Below are positions 25,430-33,757 of a stretch of 64,000 nucleotides of DNA, piece by piece. Each line of letters opens with the position of its first letter. Position 1 is the stretch's first letter. Under the pieces are notes generated by a model. The model was given only the letters and a program-made list of their open reading frames with translations. It did no database searches and was not told the DNA's origin. Source of the stretch: Pedobacter frigidisoli (GTDB lineage: Bacteria > Bacteroidota > Bacteroidia > Sphingobacteriales > Sphingobacteriaceae); the NCBI RefSeq assembly GCF_004331675.1, contig NZ_SJSN01000004.1, positions 250,255 to 314,254 on the forward strand, in the 5' to 3' direction. The position numbers and the translations under genes are program-made.

Positions 25430-25804
25430 TCAACTCATCTCCGGCCCAGAATTCATAAACAACGAGGCCAAAATTTCTTTAATTTCTACCACGGAAGAAT
25501 CCTTAAAAATAAAAGCATTTGCGCCTGCGGCAAGCAAAAGCTCAATACATGGGCTCGTTTTTTCATAACCCGAAAAAATAACAGCTTTCGCTTCCTTAAC
25601 AATGAAACGGATCAACTCTTCTAATTTTTCCTCATCTGGCATATTTACATCAAAAATCATTAAACTAATATTGTTGCTTGATATTAAGTTTACTGCTGCA
25701 TCTAAATTCTCTGCCTCCACCCTTGCTCGTGGCCATATACTTTTCACCATAAGTTTAAGGCCATATCGAACAATCTGATGGTCATCTGCAACAAGAATTT
25801 TCAT
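25430..25804 (-). CDS. Lone NarL-type receiver domain without DNA-binding domain
   Basis: The 124-aa protein matches the receiver of LuxR/NarL regulators: Asp8-Asp9 in VADDHQ, phospho-acceptor Asp52 in IFDVNMPDE, Ser in VIFSGYE and Lys in FIFKDSS. It stops right after the last receiver helix (ILASLF), where a linker and HTH normally follow. It may work as a CheY-like phosphoacceptor or be a truncated regulator. No kinase is adjacent. Confidence 0.8.
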   Translation of the reverse strand: MKILVADDHQIVRYGLKLMVKSIWPRARVEAENLDAAVNLISSNNISLMIFDVNMPDEEKLEELIRFIVKEAKAVIFSGYEKTSPCIELLLAAGANAFIFKDSSVVEIKEILASLFMNSGPEMS

Positions 25805-25990
25805 TCGGCTATTTTCTGATGTTTATAAATATGTTGAAAACAGTAATGCATCCGATTTATTTCGGATGCATTATTTATTCTCTTAATAATTCTCAAATCA
25901 ACTTCAAAATTAAGTTGAACAACATGAAGTATTTTGTAATCGTAAATTCAGTTCTACAGTTTAATCGAGGGTCGCCTCAATAGTGTAAGC

Positions 25991-26454
25991 TTATCTAAAG
26001 TTGTACTTCAGGGCAATCTCAAATTCCCCATTGCTGTAGTTTTGAAGATCGGAGGTATTCGTAGTATACTGTGTAAGAATGGTTAAGATATTTTTATAGG
26101 TAGTTCCGGCACCAATGGTACGCTATTGGTACTGTGGTGCATGGCACTCATTAATAATTTATCGCCAAAGAACTGAAGATTTGCACCTGCATCTAAAATA
26201 TTCTTATAATTTTCAACACCTCTGTAAGTTACACGAGGCTCAATACTGTAAAGAGCTGATTCATTTTTACTGATAAATTTATATGCGATTGCTCCCATGT
26301 ACAATACTCTATCCGCGACATTACGCTGAATATCACGATCCAAGAAACGTTTCAGATTTGGCAAAGTAGCTTGAACCGTCAACTTCTCTGTTCTATTAAT
26401 ACTAACTAAATGTGAGTTTCTAACAAACATCGTTGCGAAATAAATTTCCCGTTA
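25991..26454 (-). pseudogene. Frameshifted and N-truncated PorP/SprF-type protein
   Basis: The open frame from 26430 reads a PorP/SprF C-terminal half (EPRVTYRGVENYKNILDAG, then SAMHHSTNS) and then loses the family pattern. A neighbouring frame continues perfectly with GAGTTYKNILTILTQYTTN and FEIALKYNFR, ending in TAA at 25991-25993. A one-base loss in GTACCATTGG (about 26115-26130) explains both. The family's N-terminal half (about 150 residues) is missing upstream. PorP/SprF are outer-membrane parts of type IX secretion and gliding; this copy cannot make a full barrel. Confidence 0.8.
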
Positions 26455-26674
26455 TTACAAGCAATATTCCCGAATTGAGGAATTTGGGGAAATAGATACT
26501 ACTTCATTAAATAATTTACCAAATACTACTATTGCGATCAGAATATTGCCATCTTGAAACATTATAGCCTCGTATTCATCAACCTTGATAGCCTTTACGG
26601 CATTGTCGGCATGATTAATAATTAAGTTGGATTTTTTTACGATGAAAACCTAATAATAAATCGTCGTGTTTTAT

Positions 26675-26682
26675 TACCTTTG
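26675..26682 (+). promoter_or_regulatory. TAnnTTTG promoter box of purH
   Basis: TACCTTTG lies 21 nt before ATG 26704. It overlaps the alternative upstream TTG (26680), which argues against that start. Confidence 0.65.
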
Positions 26683-26703
26683 CGGCTCAAAAATTACAGT
26701 AGA

Positions 26704-28230
26704 ATGAGTCAGCCCATTAAGATTAAAAACGCCTTAATTTCAGTATATTATAAAGATGGTTTGGAGCCGTTGGTAAAATTGTTAGCCGCTCAAGGTGTAC
26801 AATTATTCTCTACCGGTGGAACAGAACAATTTATTAAAGACCTAGATCTTCCAGTTACTGCTGTTGAGGATTTAACCGGTTATCCATCAATTTTAGGTGG
26901 TCGTGTTAAAACCTTACATCCAAAAGTTTTTGGCGGTATTTTAAATCGCAGAGGCTTAGCTGGCGATCAGGAACAAATTGCTGAATATGAAATTCCTGAA
27001 ATCGACTTGGTGATTGTTGATTTATATCCTTTTGAAGAAACCTTAAAAGCTGGTGGAACTGCAGAAGAAATTATCGAGAAGATCGATATTGGTGGTATTT
27101 CACTAATCCGTGCGGCGGCAAAGAACTTTAACGATGTGGTAATCATCGCATCGAAAAATGATTACCCTACCCTGCTGGCGCAATTGGAAGAACAAAACGG
27201 TGAAACAACTCTAGCACAGCGTAAAACTTATGCTAAAATTGCATTCCATACTTCTTCTCACTACGATACCGCTATTTTTAATTATTTCAATACTGAAGAA
27301 CCGCTTGATGTTTTTAAACAAAGTGTAAATACGGCTAAAACTTTACGTTATGGAGAAAACCCTCATCAAGGTGGTATTTTTTATGGCGATTTAGATGCCA
27401 TGTTTATCAAGCTAAACGGAAAGGAACTTTCCTATAATAATTTAGTTGATGTGGATGCTGCTGTTGCATTAATTGATGAATTTGAAGACCCAACTTTTGC
27501 AATCTTAAAACATACAAATGCTTGTGGTATTGCCTCTCGTGCTACCGTTAAACAAGCTTGGCTTGATGCCTTGGCCTGTGATCCAGTTTCGGCTTTCGGT
27601 GGTGTTTTAATTACCAATGTTGAAGTTGATCTAGAAACCGCTCAAGAAATAAACAACTTATTTTTCGAGGTTTTAATTGCTCCATCTTATCAGCCTGAAG
27701 CTATTGAGTTATTTAGCAAAAAGAAAAACCGCGTTATCTTACAGCGCAACGAGGTAGCGCTGAGCAAAAAACAATTTAAGACATTATTAAACGGCGTAAT
27801 TGAGCAGGATAAGGATTTAATTATCGAGGGTCCTGATCAGATGACTACTGTTACGGATAAAGCGCCAACTGAACAAGAGTTAAAAGACTTATACTTCGCC
27901 AATAAAATTGTAAAACACACCAAATCGAATACCATCGTTTTGGTTAAGGATGATGTTTTAATTGCCAGCGGTGTTGGACAAACATCACGTGTTGATGCAT
28001 TGAGACAGGCGATAGATAAGGCTATATCTTTCGGGTTCAGCGTTAAGGGATGTTCAATGGCATCTGATGCTTTCTTTCCTTTCCCAGATTGCGTAGAAAT
28101 TGCTGCTGAGGCTGGAATTACAGCAGTTTTACAACCAGGTGGCTCCATTAAGGATGCTGATTCAGTTGCAAAAGCGAACGAAATGGGCATTGCAATGGTT
28201 ACCACTGGCGTTAGGCATTTCAAACACTAG
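26704..28230 (+). CDS. purH: Bifunctional AICAR transformylase/IMP cyclohydrolase
   Basis: With the ATG at 26704 the protein has 508 aa, normal for PurH. The N-terminal cyclohydrolase domain (MGS fold, about 1-195) shows LFSTGGTEQFI and GRVKTLHPKVFGGIL. The C-terminal transformylase domain includes LRYGENPHQGG, LKHTNACGIA and the closing DAFFPFPDCVE and QPGGSIKDADS stretches. It catalyses the last two steps to IMP. It shares strand and pathway with purN, 1.4 kb upstream, but has its own promoter. Confidence 0.97.
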   Translation: MSQPIKIKNALISVYYKDGLEPLVKLLAAQGVQLFSTGGTEQFIKDLDLPVTAVEDLTGYPSILGGRVKTLHPKVFGGILNRRGLAGDQEQIAEYEIPEIDLVIVDLYPFEETLKAGGTAEEIIEKIDIGGISLIRAAAKNFNDVVIIASKNDYPTLLAQLEEQNGETTLAQRKTYAKIAFHTSSHYDTAIFNYFNTEEPLDVFKQSVNTAKTLRYGENPHQGGIFYGDLDAMFIKLNGKELSYNNLVDVDAAVALIDEFEDPTFAILKHTNACGIASRATVKQAWLDALACDPVSAFGGVLITNVEVDLETAQEINNLFFEVLIAPSYQPEAIELFSKKKNRVILQRNEVALSKKQFKTLLNGVIEQDKDLIIEGPDQMTTVTDKAPTEQELKDLYFANKIVKHTKSNTIVLVKDDVLIASGVGQTSRVDALRQAIDKAISFGFSVKGCSMASDAFFPFPDCVEIAAEAGITAVLQPGGSIKDADSVAKANEMGIAMVTTGVRHFKH

Positions 28231-28270
28231 AAACATATCTGTTCGAAAGGACGTTGAAGTAACTACGATA

Positions 28271-28297
28271 GTCTCCCTTTTTTAAATAGAGGGAGAT
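28271..28297 (+). terminator. Hairpin after purH
   Basis: TCTCCCT and AGGGAGA pair across TTTTTAAAT-type loop, followed by ATTATTTTGG. The T tail is weak, so termination may be partial. Confidence 0.5.
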
Positions 28298-28510
28298 TAT
28301 TTTGGTTTGAACCTCTGTTGATCCATACCTTATAATTTAAGCAACAAACTAATCTGTAGGTATACTAAAAATTACAACGTTGCTATTAGTTTCCTGTACA
28401 CTTAAATGCACTTAACACTTGACGAATCCATCTTGGATACTGACAGATATTCCCTATTTGTTTAAATTAGGAGTGGTTGTTTTAAATTATAATTTTACAT
28501 CTTTGAGAGG

Positions 28511-28650
28511 CCAAATATTTACACGTTCCTAAAACAACTGACATAATTTCGTTCAATAGTATTAAAAATATAAGGCTAATTCTTCTGTCGTCCCAAATGA
28601 TTTGATTTGGATTAGTCTTTCACGCTCCCTTGGGAGCGTGTTTTTTTTTA
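28511..28650 (+). ncRNA. Candidate structured small RNA, about 140 nt
   Basis: TTG (28477-28479), 18 nt, then CATCTTTG (28498-28505, one mismatch to TAnnTTTG) form a promoter-like pair. Downstream, AAGGCTAAT (28572-28580) pairs with ATTAGTCTT (28611-28619), enclosing CCAAAT (28593-28598) paired with ATTTGG (28605-28610) and leaving a 12-nt one-sided bulge TCTTCTGTCGTC. The intrinsic terminator CACGCTCC-CTTG-GGAGCGTG plus nine T follows. There is no ORF. The independent promoter, two-part stem and perfect terminator favour a real non-coding RNA of unknown class. Confidence 0.6.
28621..28650 (+). terminator. Terminator of the candidate ncRNA
   Basis: CACGCTCC and GGAGCGTG form a GC-rich 8-bp stem followed by T9. 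Confidence 0.9.
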
Positions 28651-28651
28651 A

Positions 28652-28686
28652 CAAAAAAAATGCAGATAGAGATTACTACCTGCATT
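28652..28686 (-). terminator. Minus-strand terminator facing the previous one
   Basis: Read on the minus strand, AATGCAG-g-TAG-taatct-CTA-t-CTGCATT is followed by eight T. No minus-strand gene exists between here and mreB, so what it terminates is unclear. Confidence 0.7.
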
Positions 28687-29087
28687 AAATTTTTAAAATG
28701 TTTAACCTAAATCGTCCCGTTGATTTAATTTTAACGAGTTAAATATACAAAATTGAAGATCAAGTAGTTATATAAATATCAAAAATACCCAAAAGCAGGT
28801 ATTCATATAAAAATAAAATATTTCCCTATAAAAATCAAACTGTATTTGGAGGCTAGTACGCCCGGTTTTCTTTAGATGGCTCAAAGAAAAGGTCGCTATA
28901 AATTTTGAAAGTTTACCTACATTTTTATAACCTATTGTTATATTGAGAAAATTCGGCTAAACCATTTGGCTTTTGCTTACATTTAGCCTTATCCGCTCCG
29001 TAATTAATAGCAAAGGCAAAAGTTATTTTTTGCTCAACACACCATTTTTTATTATTTCACCGTTCTTATAAATTGAATTGCCTTTTG

Positions 29088-29095
29088 TATCTTTG
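29088..29095 (+). promoter_or_regulatory. TAnnTTTG promoter box of the mre operon
   Basis: TATCTTTG, followed by CACACC as the likely start region, gives a leader of about 200 nt before mreB. Confidence 0.6.
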
Positions 29096-29180
29096 CACAC
29101 CTTATTAAGACCTAAGTAAATCGGGTTGATAATTTTGAAGCTATACATTAAACAATAAATTTTAAAAATCTCATTTATGC

Positions 29181-29276
29181 TATTATCCTGGAGAGAATAA
29201 TAACATGCTTTAAGATGATTTAAACAATTAAATAATAAAAAACTATTTGGTACATAGGAAATAGTTTAAATTGATA
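29181..29276 (+). promoter_or_regulatory. Two hairpins in the mreB leader
   Basis: TATTAT/ATAATA (29181-29186 with 29197-29202) encloses CCTGGAGAGA. AACTATTT/AAATAGTT (29251-29258 with 29269-29276) lies 25 nt before the ATG. Either could affect ribosome access. This is sequence complementarity only. Confidence 0.35.
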
Positions 29277-29300
29277 AATACAAAATAACATACCTTATAC

Positions 29301-30323
29301 ATGGGATTATTTAACTGGTTTACGCAAGAAGTTGCCATTGATTTAGGCACTGCGAATACCCTAATTATACATAACGATAAAGTGGTTGTAGATGAACCAT
29401 CTATTGTTGCTTTCGATCGTACTACAAACAAAGTTATCGCCATTGGTCGCCAAGCGATGCAAATGGAGGGTAAAACCCACGACAATATTAAAACAGTTCG
29501 CCCATTAAAAGATGGCGTAATTGCCGATTTCAATGCTGCTGAAGCCATGATTAAAGGTATGATCCGTATGCTTAACGGTGGTAAAGGTTGGATGTTTCCA
29601 TCTTTACGTATGGTTATCTGTATTCCATCGGGTATTACTGAGGTAGAGAAACGTGCTGTACGTGACTCTGCTGAGATTGCTGGCGCAAAAGAGGTTTACT
29701 TAATCCACGAGCCAATGGCTGCTGCCGTAGGTATTGGAATTGATGTAGAGGAACCAATGGGCAACATGATTATCGATATAGGCGGTGGTACAACCGAAAT
29801 TGCGGTTATCGCCTTATCGGGTATCGTTTGCGATCAATCTATCCGCGTTGCGGGAGATAACTTCGACTCTGATATTGTGAACTACATCCGTCGCCAACAC
29901 AACATTATGATTGGTGATCGTACTGCAGAAAAAATTAAGATCGAAGTTGGTGCAGCTTTACCAGAATTACAAGATCCACCTGCAGATTTCGCAGTACAAG
30001 GACGTGATTTAATGACAGGCGTTCCAAAACAGATTACTGTTTCTTATACCGAAATTGCGCACTGTTTAGATAAATCAATCTCAAAAATTGAAGAAGCGAT
30101 TTTAAAGGCATTGGAGATTACACCTCCAGAACTTTCTGCTGATATTTACCAAACTGGCATTTACTTAACCGGTGGTGGTGCATTATTAAGAGGCTTAGAT
30201 AAACGTGTTGCAGCTAAAACTAAATTACCTGTTCACGTTGCCGAAGATCCCTTACGTGCAGTTGTTCGTGGAACGGGCATCGCCCTTAAAAATATTGGTG
30301 GCTATAAATTCTTAATGCAATAA
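29301..30323 (+). CDS. mreB: Rod shape-determining protein MreB
   Basis: The 340-aa bacterial actin has the ATPase signatures VAIDLGTANTLI near the start, IDIGGGTTEIAVI in the middle, and LTGGGALLRGLD near the end. It begins MGLFNWFTQE, an N-terminal membrane-touching segment common in MreB. It directs lateral wall synthesis with MreC, MreD, RodA and PBP2, all encoded directly downstream. Confidence 0.98.
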   Translation: MGLFNWFTQEVAIDLGTANTLIIHNDKVVVDEPSIVAFDRTTNKVIAIGRQAMQMEGKTHDNIKTVRPLKDGVIADFNAAEAMIKGMIRMLNGGKGWMFPSLRMVICIPSGITEVEKRAVRDSAEIAGAKEVYLIHEPMAAAVGIGIDVEEPMGNMIIDIGGGTTEIAVIALSGIVCDQSIRVAGDNFDSDIVNYIRRQHNIMIGDRTAEKIKIEVGAALPELQDPPADFAVQGRDLMTGVPKQITVSYTEIAHCLDKSISKIEEAILKALEITPPELSADIYQTGIYLTGGGALLRGLDKRVAAKTKLPVHVAEDPLRAVVRGTGIALKNIGGYKFLMQ

Positions 30324-30341
30324 TTTAACATGGAAAAGGTA

Positions 30342-30386
30342 TGATGGAAAATGGACTTTAACCATCTTCCATCTTCCATCTCCCAT
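30342..30386. repeat. Short CCATCTT-type repeat between mreB and mreC
   Basis: CCATCTTCCATCTTCCATC is a small direct repeat. With the preceding GATGGAAAATGG it can form a hairpin, which may lower read-through from mreB to the rest of the operon. Confidence 0.45.
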
Positions 30387-30399
30387 TTTACCTCCACAT

Positions 30400-31239
30400 A
30401 TGCGTAACCTTTGGATTTTCGTTAGCAGATACAACGCATTTTTCTTATTTTTTGTTTTTTTTACGATTGGGATTTACCTAACCGTTAAAAATAATGCTTA
30501 TCAGCGTAGTGTTACCTTAAATTCATCGAACGAAATTGTAGGTACAGCTTATGAGCGACTAAACATTTTTAAGAGATACCTTAATTTAGGAATGGTGAAC
30601 GATAGTCTTGCGGCTGAAAATGCAAAACTGAAAACACAATTACTAACCTTAACCACCGTTGATACCGCAAAGGATGTTAAGGTTATAGATACGGTTACCA
30701 ACCAAGAGTATACCTATCTAGCAGCAAAAGTAGTTAAAAACTCGATTACGCTACGCAATAACATCATGACGATTAACAAGGGTAGTGTAGATGGAATTAA
30801 GAATGGAATGGCTGTAATTGCTCCTCAAAGAGGTGTTGTTGGTTTTATACGTGATGTTTCTGAGCACTTGGCAACCATTCAATCGCTTTTACATAAGGAC
30901 ACTAAAATTAGTGTAACCCTTAAAAAGAACAATGCCTTAGGATCGTTAGTTTGGGGCGATGGCAATTTCGATATTAAAAAAGCTTTTGTAAAAGAAGTAC
31001 CAAACCACATTAAAATGTACGTTGGCGATACCATTATTACTTCTGGTTATGGCTCTTTCCCTGCGGGCATCCTTGTTGGAAGAATTGTTAAGCCCAACGT
31101 GGCAACCAATGATAATTTCCTATCGGGAGAATTAAATTTATTTACCGATTTTGGCACGTTGCAATATGTTTATGTGGTAAAATATAAAAAGGCCGAAGAG
31201 CAGAAAGCCCTCGAAAGCCTAGTTAAGCCGAATGAATAG
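30400..31239 (+). CDS. mreC: Rod shape-determining protein MreC
   Basis: The 279-aa protein has an N-terminal membrane helix (about 10-28, AFFLFFVFFTIGIYLTV), a coiled coil (about 60-85) and the MreC beta domain with AVIAPQRGVVGFI and SLLHKDTKISVTLKKN. It acts in the periplasm as elongasome scaffold that activates PBP2. Its end overlaps mreD by 8 nt. Confidence 0.95.
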   Translation: MRNLWIFVSRYNAFFLFFVFFTIGIYLTVKNNAYQRSVTLNSSNEIVGTAYERLNIFKRYLNLGMVNDSLAAENAKLKTQLLTLTTVDTAKDVKVIDTVTNQEYTYLAAKVVKNSITLRNNIMTINKGSVDGIKNGMAVIAPQRGVVGFIRDVSEHLATIQSLLHKDTKISVTLKKNNALGSLVWGDGNFDIKKAFVKEVPNHIKMYVGDTIITSGYGSFPAGILVGRIVKPNVATNDNFLSGELNLFTDFGTLQYVYVVKYKKAEEQKALESLVKPNE

Positions 31240-31747
31240 TAGAATAATAATTATAAATACAATCAGGTGGTTTTTATTGCTTTTTGTTCAGGTCTTCCTG
31301 CTCAAGAATATGGGCTTCTATGATCTTTCTACACCATTTATTTACGTGCTTTTTTTATTACTTCTTCCCTTTGGCATCCCAAATATCCTACTGTATTTAT
31401 TGGCTTTCGGTACGGGCTTAACGCTCGATGCCTTTTACGATACCATGGGTGTTCATGCTACAGCTTGTGTAGTTTTGGCCTTTGTTAGAATTTCATTTAT
31501 TTCCATCAGTTTAAACCGTGATGCAATTGACGACCCCGAACCCTCATTAAGTTATATGGGTTTCCAATGGTTTTCTCTTTATGCTTTTCTTTGCGTTATT
31601 GCACATCATATAGTGCTGTTCTTTTTAGAAACATTTAAGCTAACCGAAATTGGTTATACCTTAATGAGATGCGGCTTAAGTTGTATCTTTACACTGCTTA
31701 TTATTTTCTTGGTAGAATTTATATTCTATAAAAGAACTTCCCGCTAA
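31232..31747 (+). CDS. mreD: Rod shape-determining protein MreD
   Basis: The 171-aa integral membrane protein has about five helices (for example WFLLLFVQVFLLKNMGFYDL). It contains the GTGLTLDAFYDTMGVHATA stretch typical of Bacteroidota MreD. It overlaps mreC by 8 nt and its stop shares a base with the mrdA start, so translation of the three genes is coupled. Confidence 0.92.
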   Translation: MNSRIIIINTIRWFLLLFVQVFLLKNMGFYDLSTPFIYVLFLLLLPFGIPNILLYLLAFGTGLTLDAFYDTMGVHATACVVLAFVRISFISISLNRDAIDDPEPSLSYMGFQWFSLYAFLCVIAHHIVLFFLETFKLTEIGYTLMRCGLSCIFTLLIIFLVEFIFYKRTSR

Positions 31748-33756
31748 TGGATCAACTGTTTAATCGAAAATATATCGTTCAAGGATTATTTATTGTAATC
31801 GCCCTCATTTTATTGGGGAAGTTATTCTATATCCAAATTATTAGCGATTCGGCATTTATTTCTGCGGAGAGTAATGTGCTTAAAAAGAAATATAAATATC
31901 CTGCTCGTGGTGCCATTTTAGATCGCAACATGAAAGTAATTGTTCAGAACGAGCCTGTTTACGATTTAATGGTTACCCCCAATGAGGTGAAACCATTTGA
32001 TACACTGGCACTGGCAACTGCTTTGGATATCACCATAGATGATGTTCGAAAAAAGTTAAAAAAAGCCAGAACGCAATCCAATTATCAATCTACATTTTTC
32101 GAAAGGCAAATTTCGGTACAGAGTTATGCCCGTTTACAAGAAATTATGTACCGTTTTCCTGGCTTTTTAACCCAAGATAGAACGGTGCGACACTTCCCAG
32201 ATAGTATTGCAGGTCAACTTTTTGGCTATGTAAAAGAAGTAAGTCCTGAGGATATTGAAAAATCTGAGGGCTATTACAAGCCTGGCGATTTTATTGGCAA
32301 AAGTGGACTAGAAAGATCTTATGAAGACTTTCTTCGTGGAGAAAAAGGAGTAGTCAATACCTTATACGATGCCAAAAATGTAGCCCAGGGAAGTTATGCC
32401 AACGGCAAGTATGATGTAAACGCCGTTTCTGGAGAACGACTAATTTCATCCCTAGATATTAGAATACAAAGATTGGGCGAAGAATTGATGAGAAATAAGG
32501 TTGGTGCGATTGTAGCCATCGAACCAGCTACCGGCGAAATACTTGCATTTGTAAGCAGCCCAGGTTATGATCCCAATCAATTTGTTGGAAAAGATTGGGG
32601 AAAAAACTACATGAGCTTATTGGCCAACCCATATCGGCCTCAAATTGTACGGCCTATTGCGGGTCAATACTCACCCGGTTCTTCATTTAAACCGGTAGAT
32701 GCCTTGGTAGCATTACAGGATGGCGCCATAGACCCAAGTACAACTTTCTTCTGTCCAGGCTACTACATGGCCGGAAACCATAAGGTTAAATGTGAACACG
32801 TTGATGGAACAATAAATATGCAGCGTGGAATTGCCAGAAGCTGCAACACTTATTTTTGTCATGTTTTTCAGAATATTATTACCAAAAATGGAATGAAAAA
32901 ACAGCGTGAAACTTATGCGCACTGGCATGAACAGATTTCTAAATGGGGCTTTGGGCAGAAACTGGGTATCGATATGCCTTTCGAGAAAGCGGGGATTTTT
33001 TACAAAAACGATCATTACGATAAAATCTACGGTAAGCGTTGGGGTTACACCACGGTAATTTCGCAATCTATTGGTCAGGGTGAAATTACGTCTACCCCTT
33101 TGCAAATGGCAAACGTAATGGCCGCAATTGCCAATCGAGGTTATTACCTTCGACCGCACTTAATAAAAGGCATTGGCGATAAAAATGTTGTAAAAAAAGA
33201 ATACGTTGTAAAAAATTATGTTGGTGTAGATGAAAAGTATTTTGAGCCTGTAATTCAGGGAATGTTCGAGGCAGTAAATGCACCGTACGGAACAGCGAAA
33301 GAATCTCAAATCCCAGGAATTACAATGTGCGGAAAAACTGGAACAGTGCAAAATCCACATGGGAAAAACCACTCGGTTTTTATTGGCTTTGCCCCTCGCG
33401 ATAATCCTAAAATCGCAATAGCTGTAATTGTAGAAAATGGTGGTTTTGGTGGAAGTTATGCTGCTCCAATATCAAGTTTTATTGTAGAAAAATATTTAAC
33501 GGATAGCATTAAACCTAAATCTAACGGGTACACAGTAAGTGCATTCGCAAATACGAATTTATTGCCTGCTTTAAAGGAAAAAGCAAAACCAGGAAAGCTG
33601 ACAAAAGCCGATAGCTTATTGAATAAAAAAACAGATTCGACTAGAAGAATAAAAGACAGCTTGAAGATTAAGGCCGCAACCCTAAAAAGAACAGTTGCTG
33701 CAAAACCTAAAGCCTTAAAAGCAGTAATTACTGATAAACCTGTAATCAAAAAATAA
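31747..33756 (+). CDS. mrdA: Penicillin-binding protein 2 (elongasome transpeptidase)
   Basis: The 669-aa class B PBP has one membrane helix (about 12-32), a pedestal domain with YPARGAILDRN, and the transpeptidase motifs Ser312-x-x-Lys315 (SSFK), Ser365-Cys-Asn367 and Lys530-Thr-Gly532. It cross-links lateral-wall peptidoglycan with RodA. After the catalytic domain (about 600) comes a roughly 70-residue tail rich in K, A, T and D, ending DKPVIKK. It looks disordered and is longer than usual for PBP2. Confidence 0.96.
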   Translation: MDQLFNRKYIVQGLFIVIALILLGKLFYIQIISDSAFISAESNVLKKKYKYPARGAILDRNMKVIVQNEPVYDLMVTPNEVKPFDTLALATALDITIDDVRKKLKKARTQSNYQSTFFERQISVQSYARLQEIMYRFPGFLTQDRTVRHFPDSIAGQLFGYVKEVSPEDIEKSEGYYKPGDFIGKSGLERSYEDFLRGEKGVVNTLYDAKNVAQGSYANGKYDVNAVSGERLISSLDIRIQRLGEELMRNKVGAIVAIEPATGEILAFVSSPGYDPNQFVGKDWGKNYMSLLANPYRPQIVRPIAGQYSPGSSFKPVDALVALQDGAIDPSTTFFCPGYYMAGNHKVKCEHVDGTINMQRGIARSCNTYFCHVFQNIITKNGMKKQRETYAHWHEQISKWGFGQKLGIDMPFEKAGIFYKNDHYDKIYGKRWGYTTVISQSIGQGEITSTPLQMANVMAAIANRGYYLRPHLIKGIGDKNVVKKEYVVKNYVGVDEKYFEPVIQGMFEAVNAPYGTAKESQIPGITMCGKTGTVQNPHGKNHSVFIGFAPRDNPKIAIAVIVENGGFGGSYAAPISSFIVEKYLTDSIKPKSNGYTVSAFANTNLLPALKEKAKPGKLTKADSLLNKKTDSTRRIKDSLKIKAATLKRTVAAKPKALKAVITDKPVIKK

Positions 33757-33757
33757 A

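Larger units (their letters stand above)
28231..29300. other. About 1.07 kb without a protein gene, upstream of mreB
   Basis: No credible ORF exists on either strand. It contains the purH hairpin (28271-28297), a plus-strand ncRNA candidate (28511-28650), a minus-strand terminator (28652-28686), the mreB promoter (29088-29095) and a roughly 200-nt mreB leader with two hairpins. The part from about 28700 to 29040 is AT-rich and otherwise featureless to my eye. Confidence 0.6.

Noticed and set aside
26455..26649. Minus-strand open frame of about 64 codons upstream of the PorP remnant (HADNAVKAIKVDEYEAIMFQ...)
   Set aside because: It has no ATG, GTG or TTG near its start and no recognisable family. 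It may be a gene remnant, but the evidence is too thin to list it as a feature.
26680..26703. Upstream TTG start for purH
   Set aside because: It lies inside the TAnnTTTG promoter box; ATG 26704 gives the normal family N-terminus.
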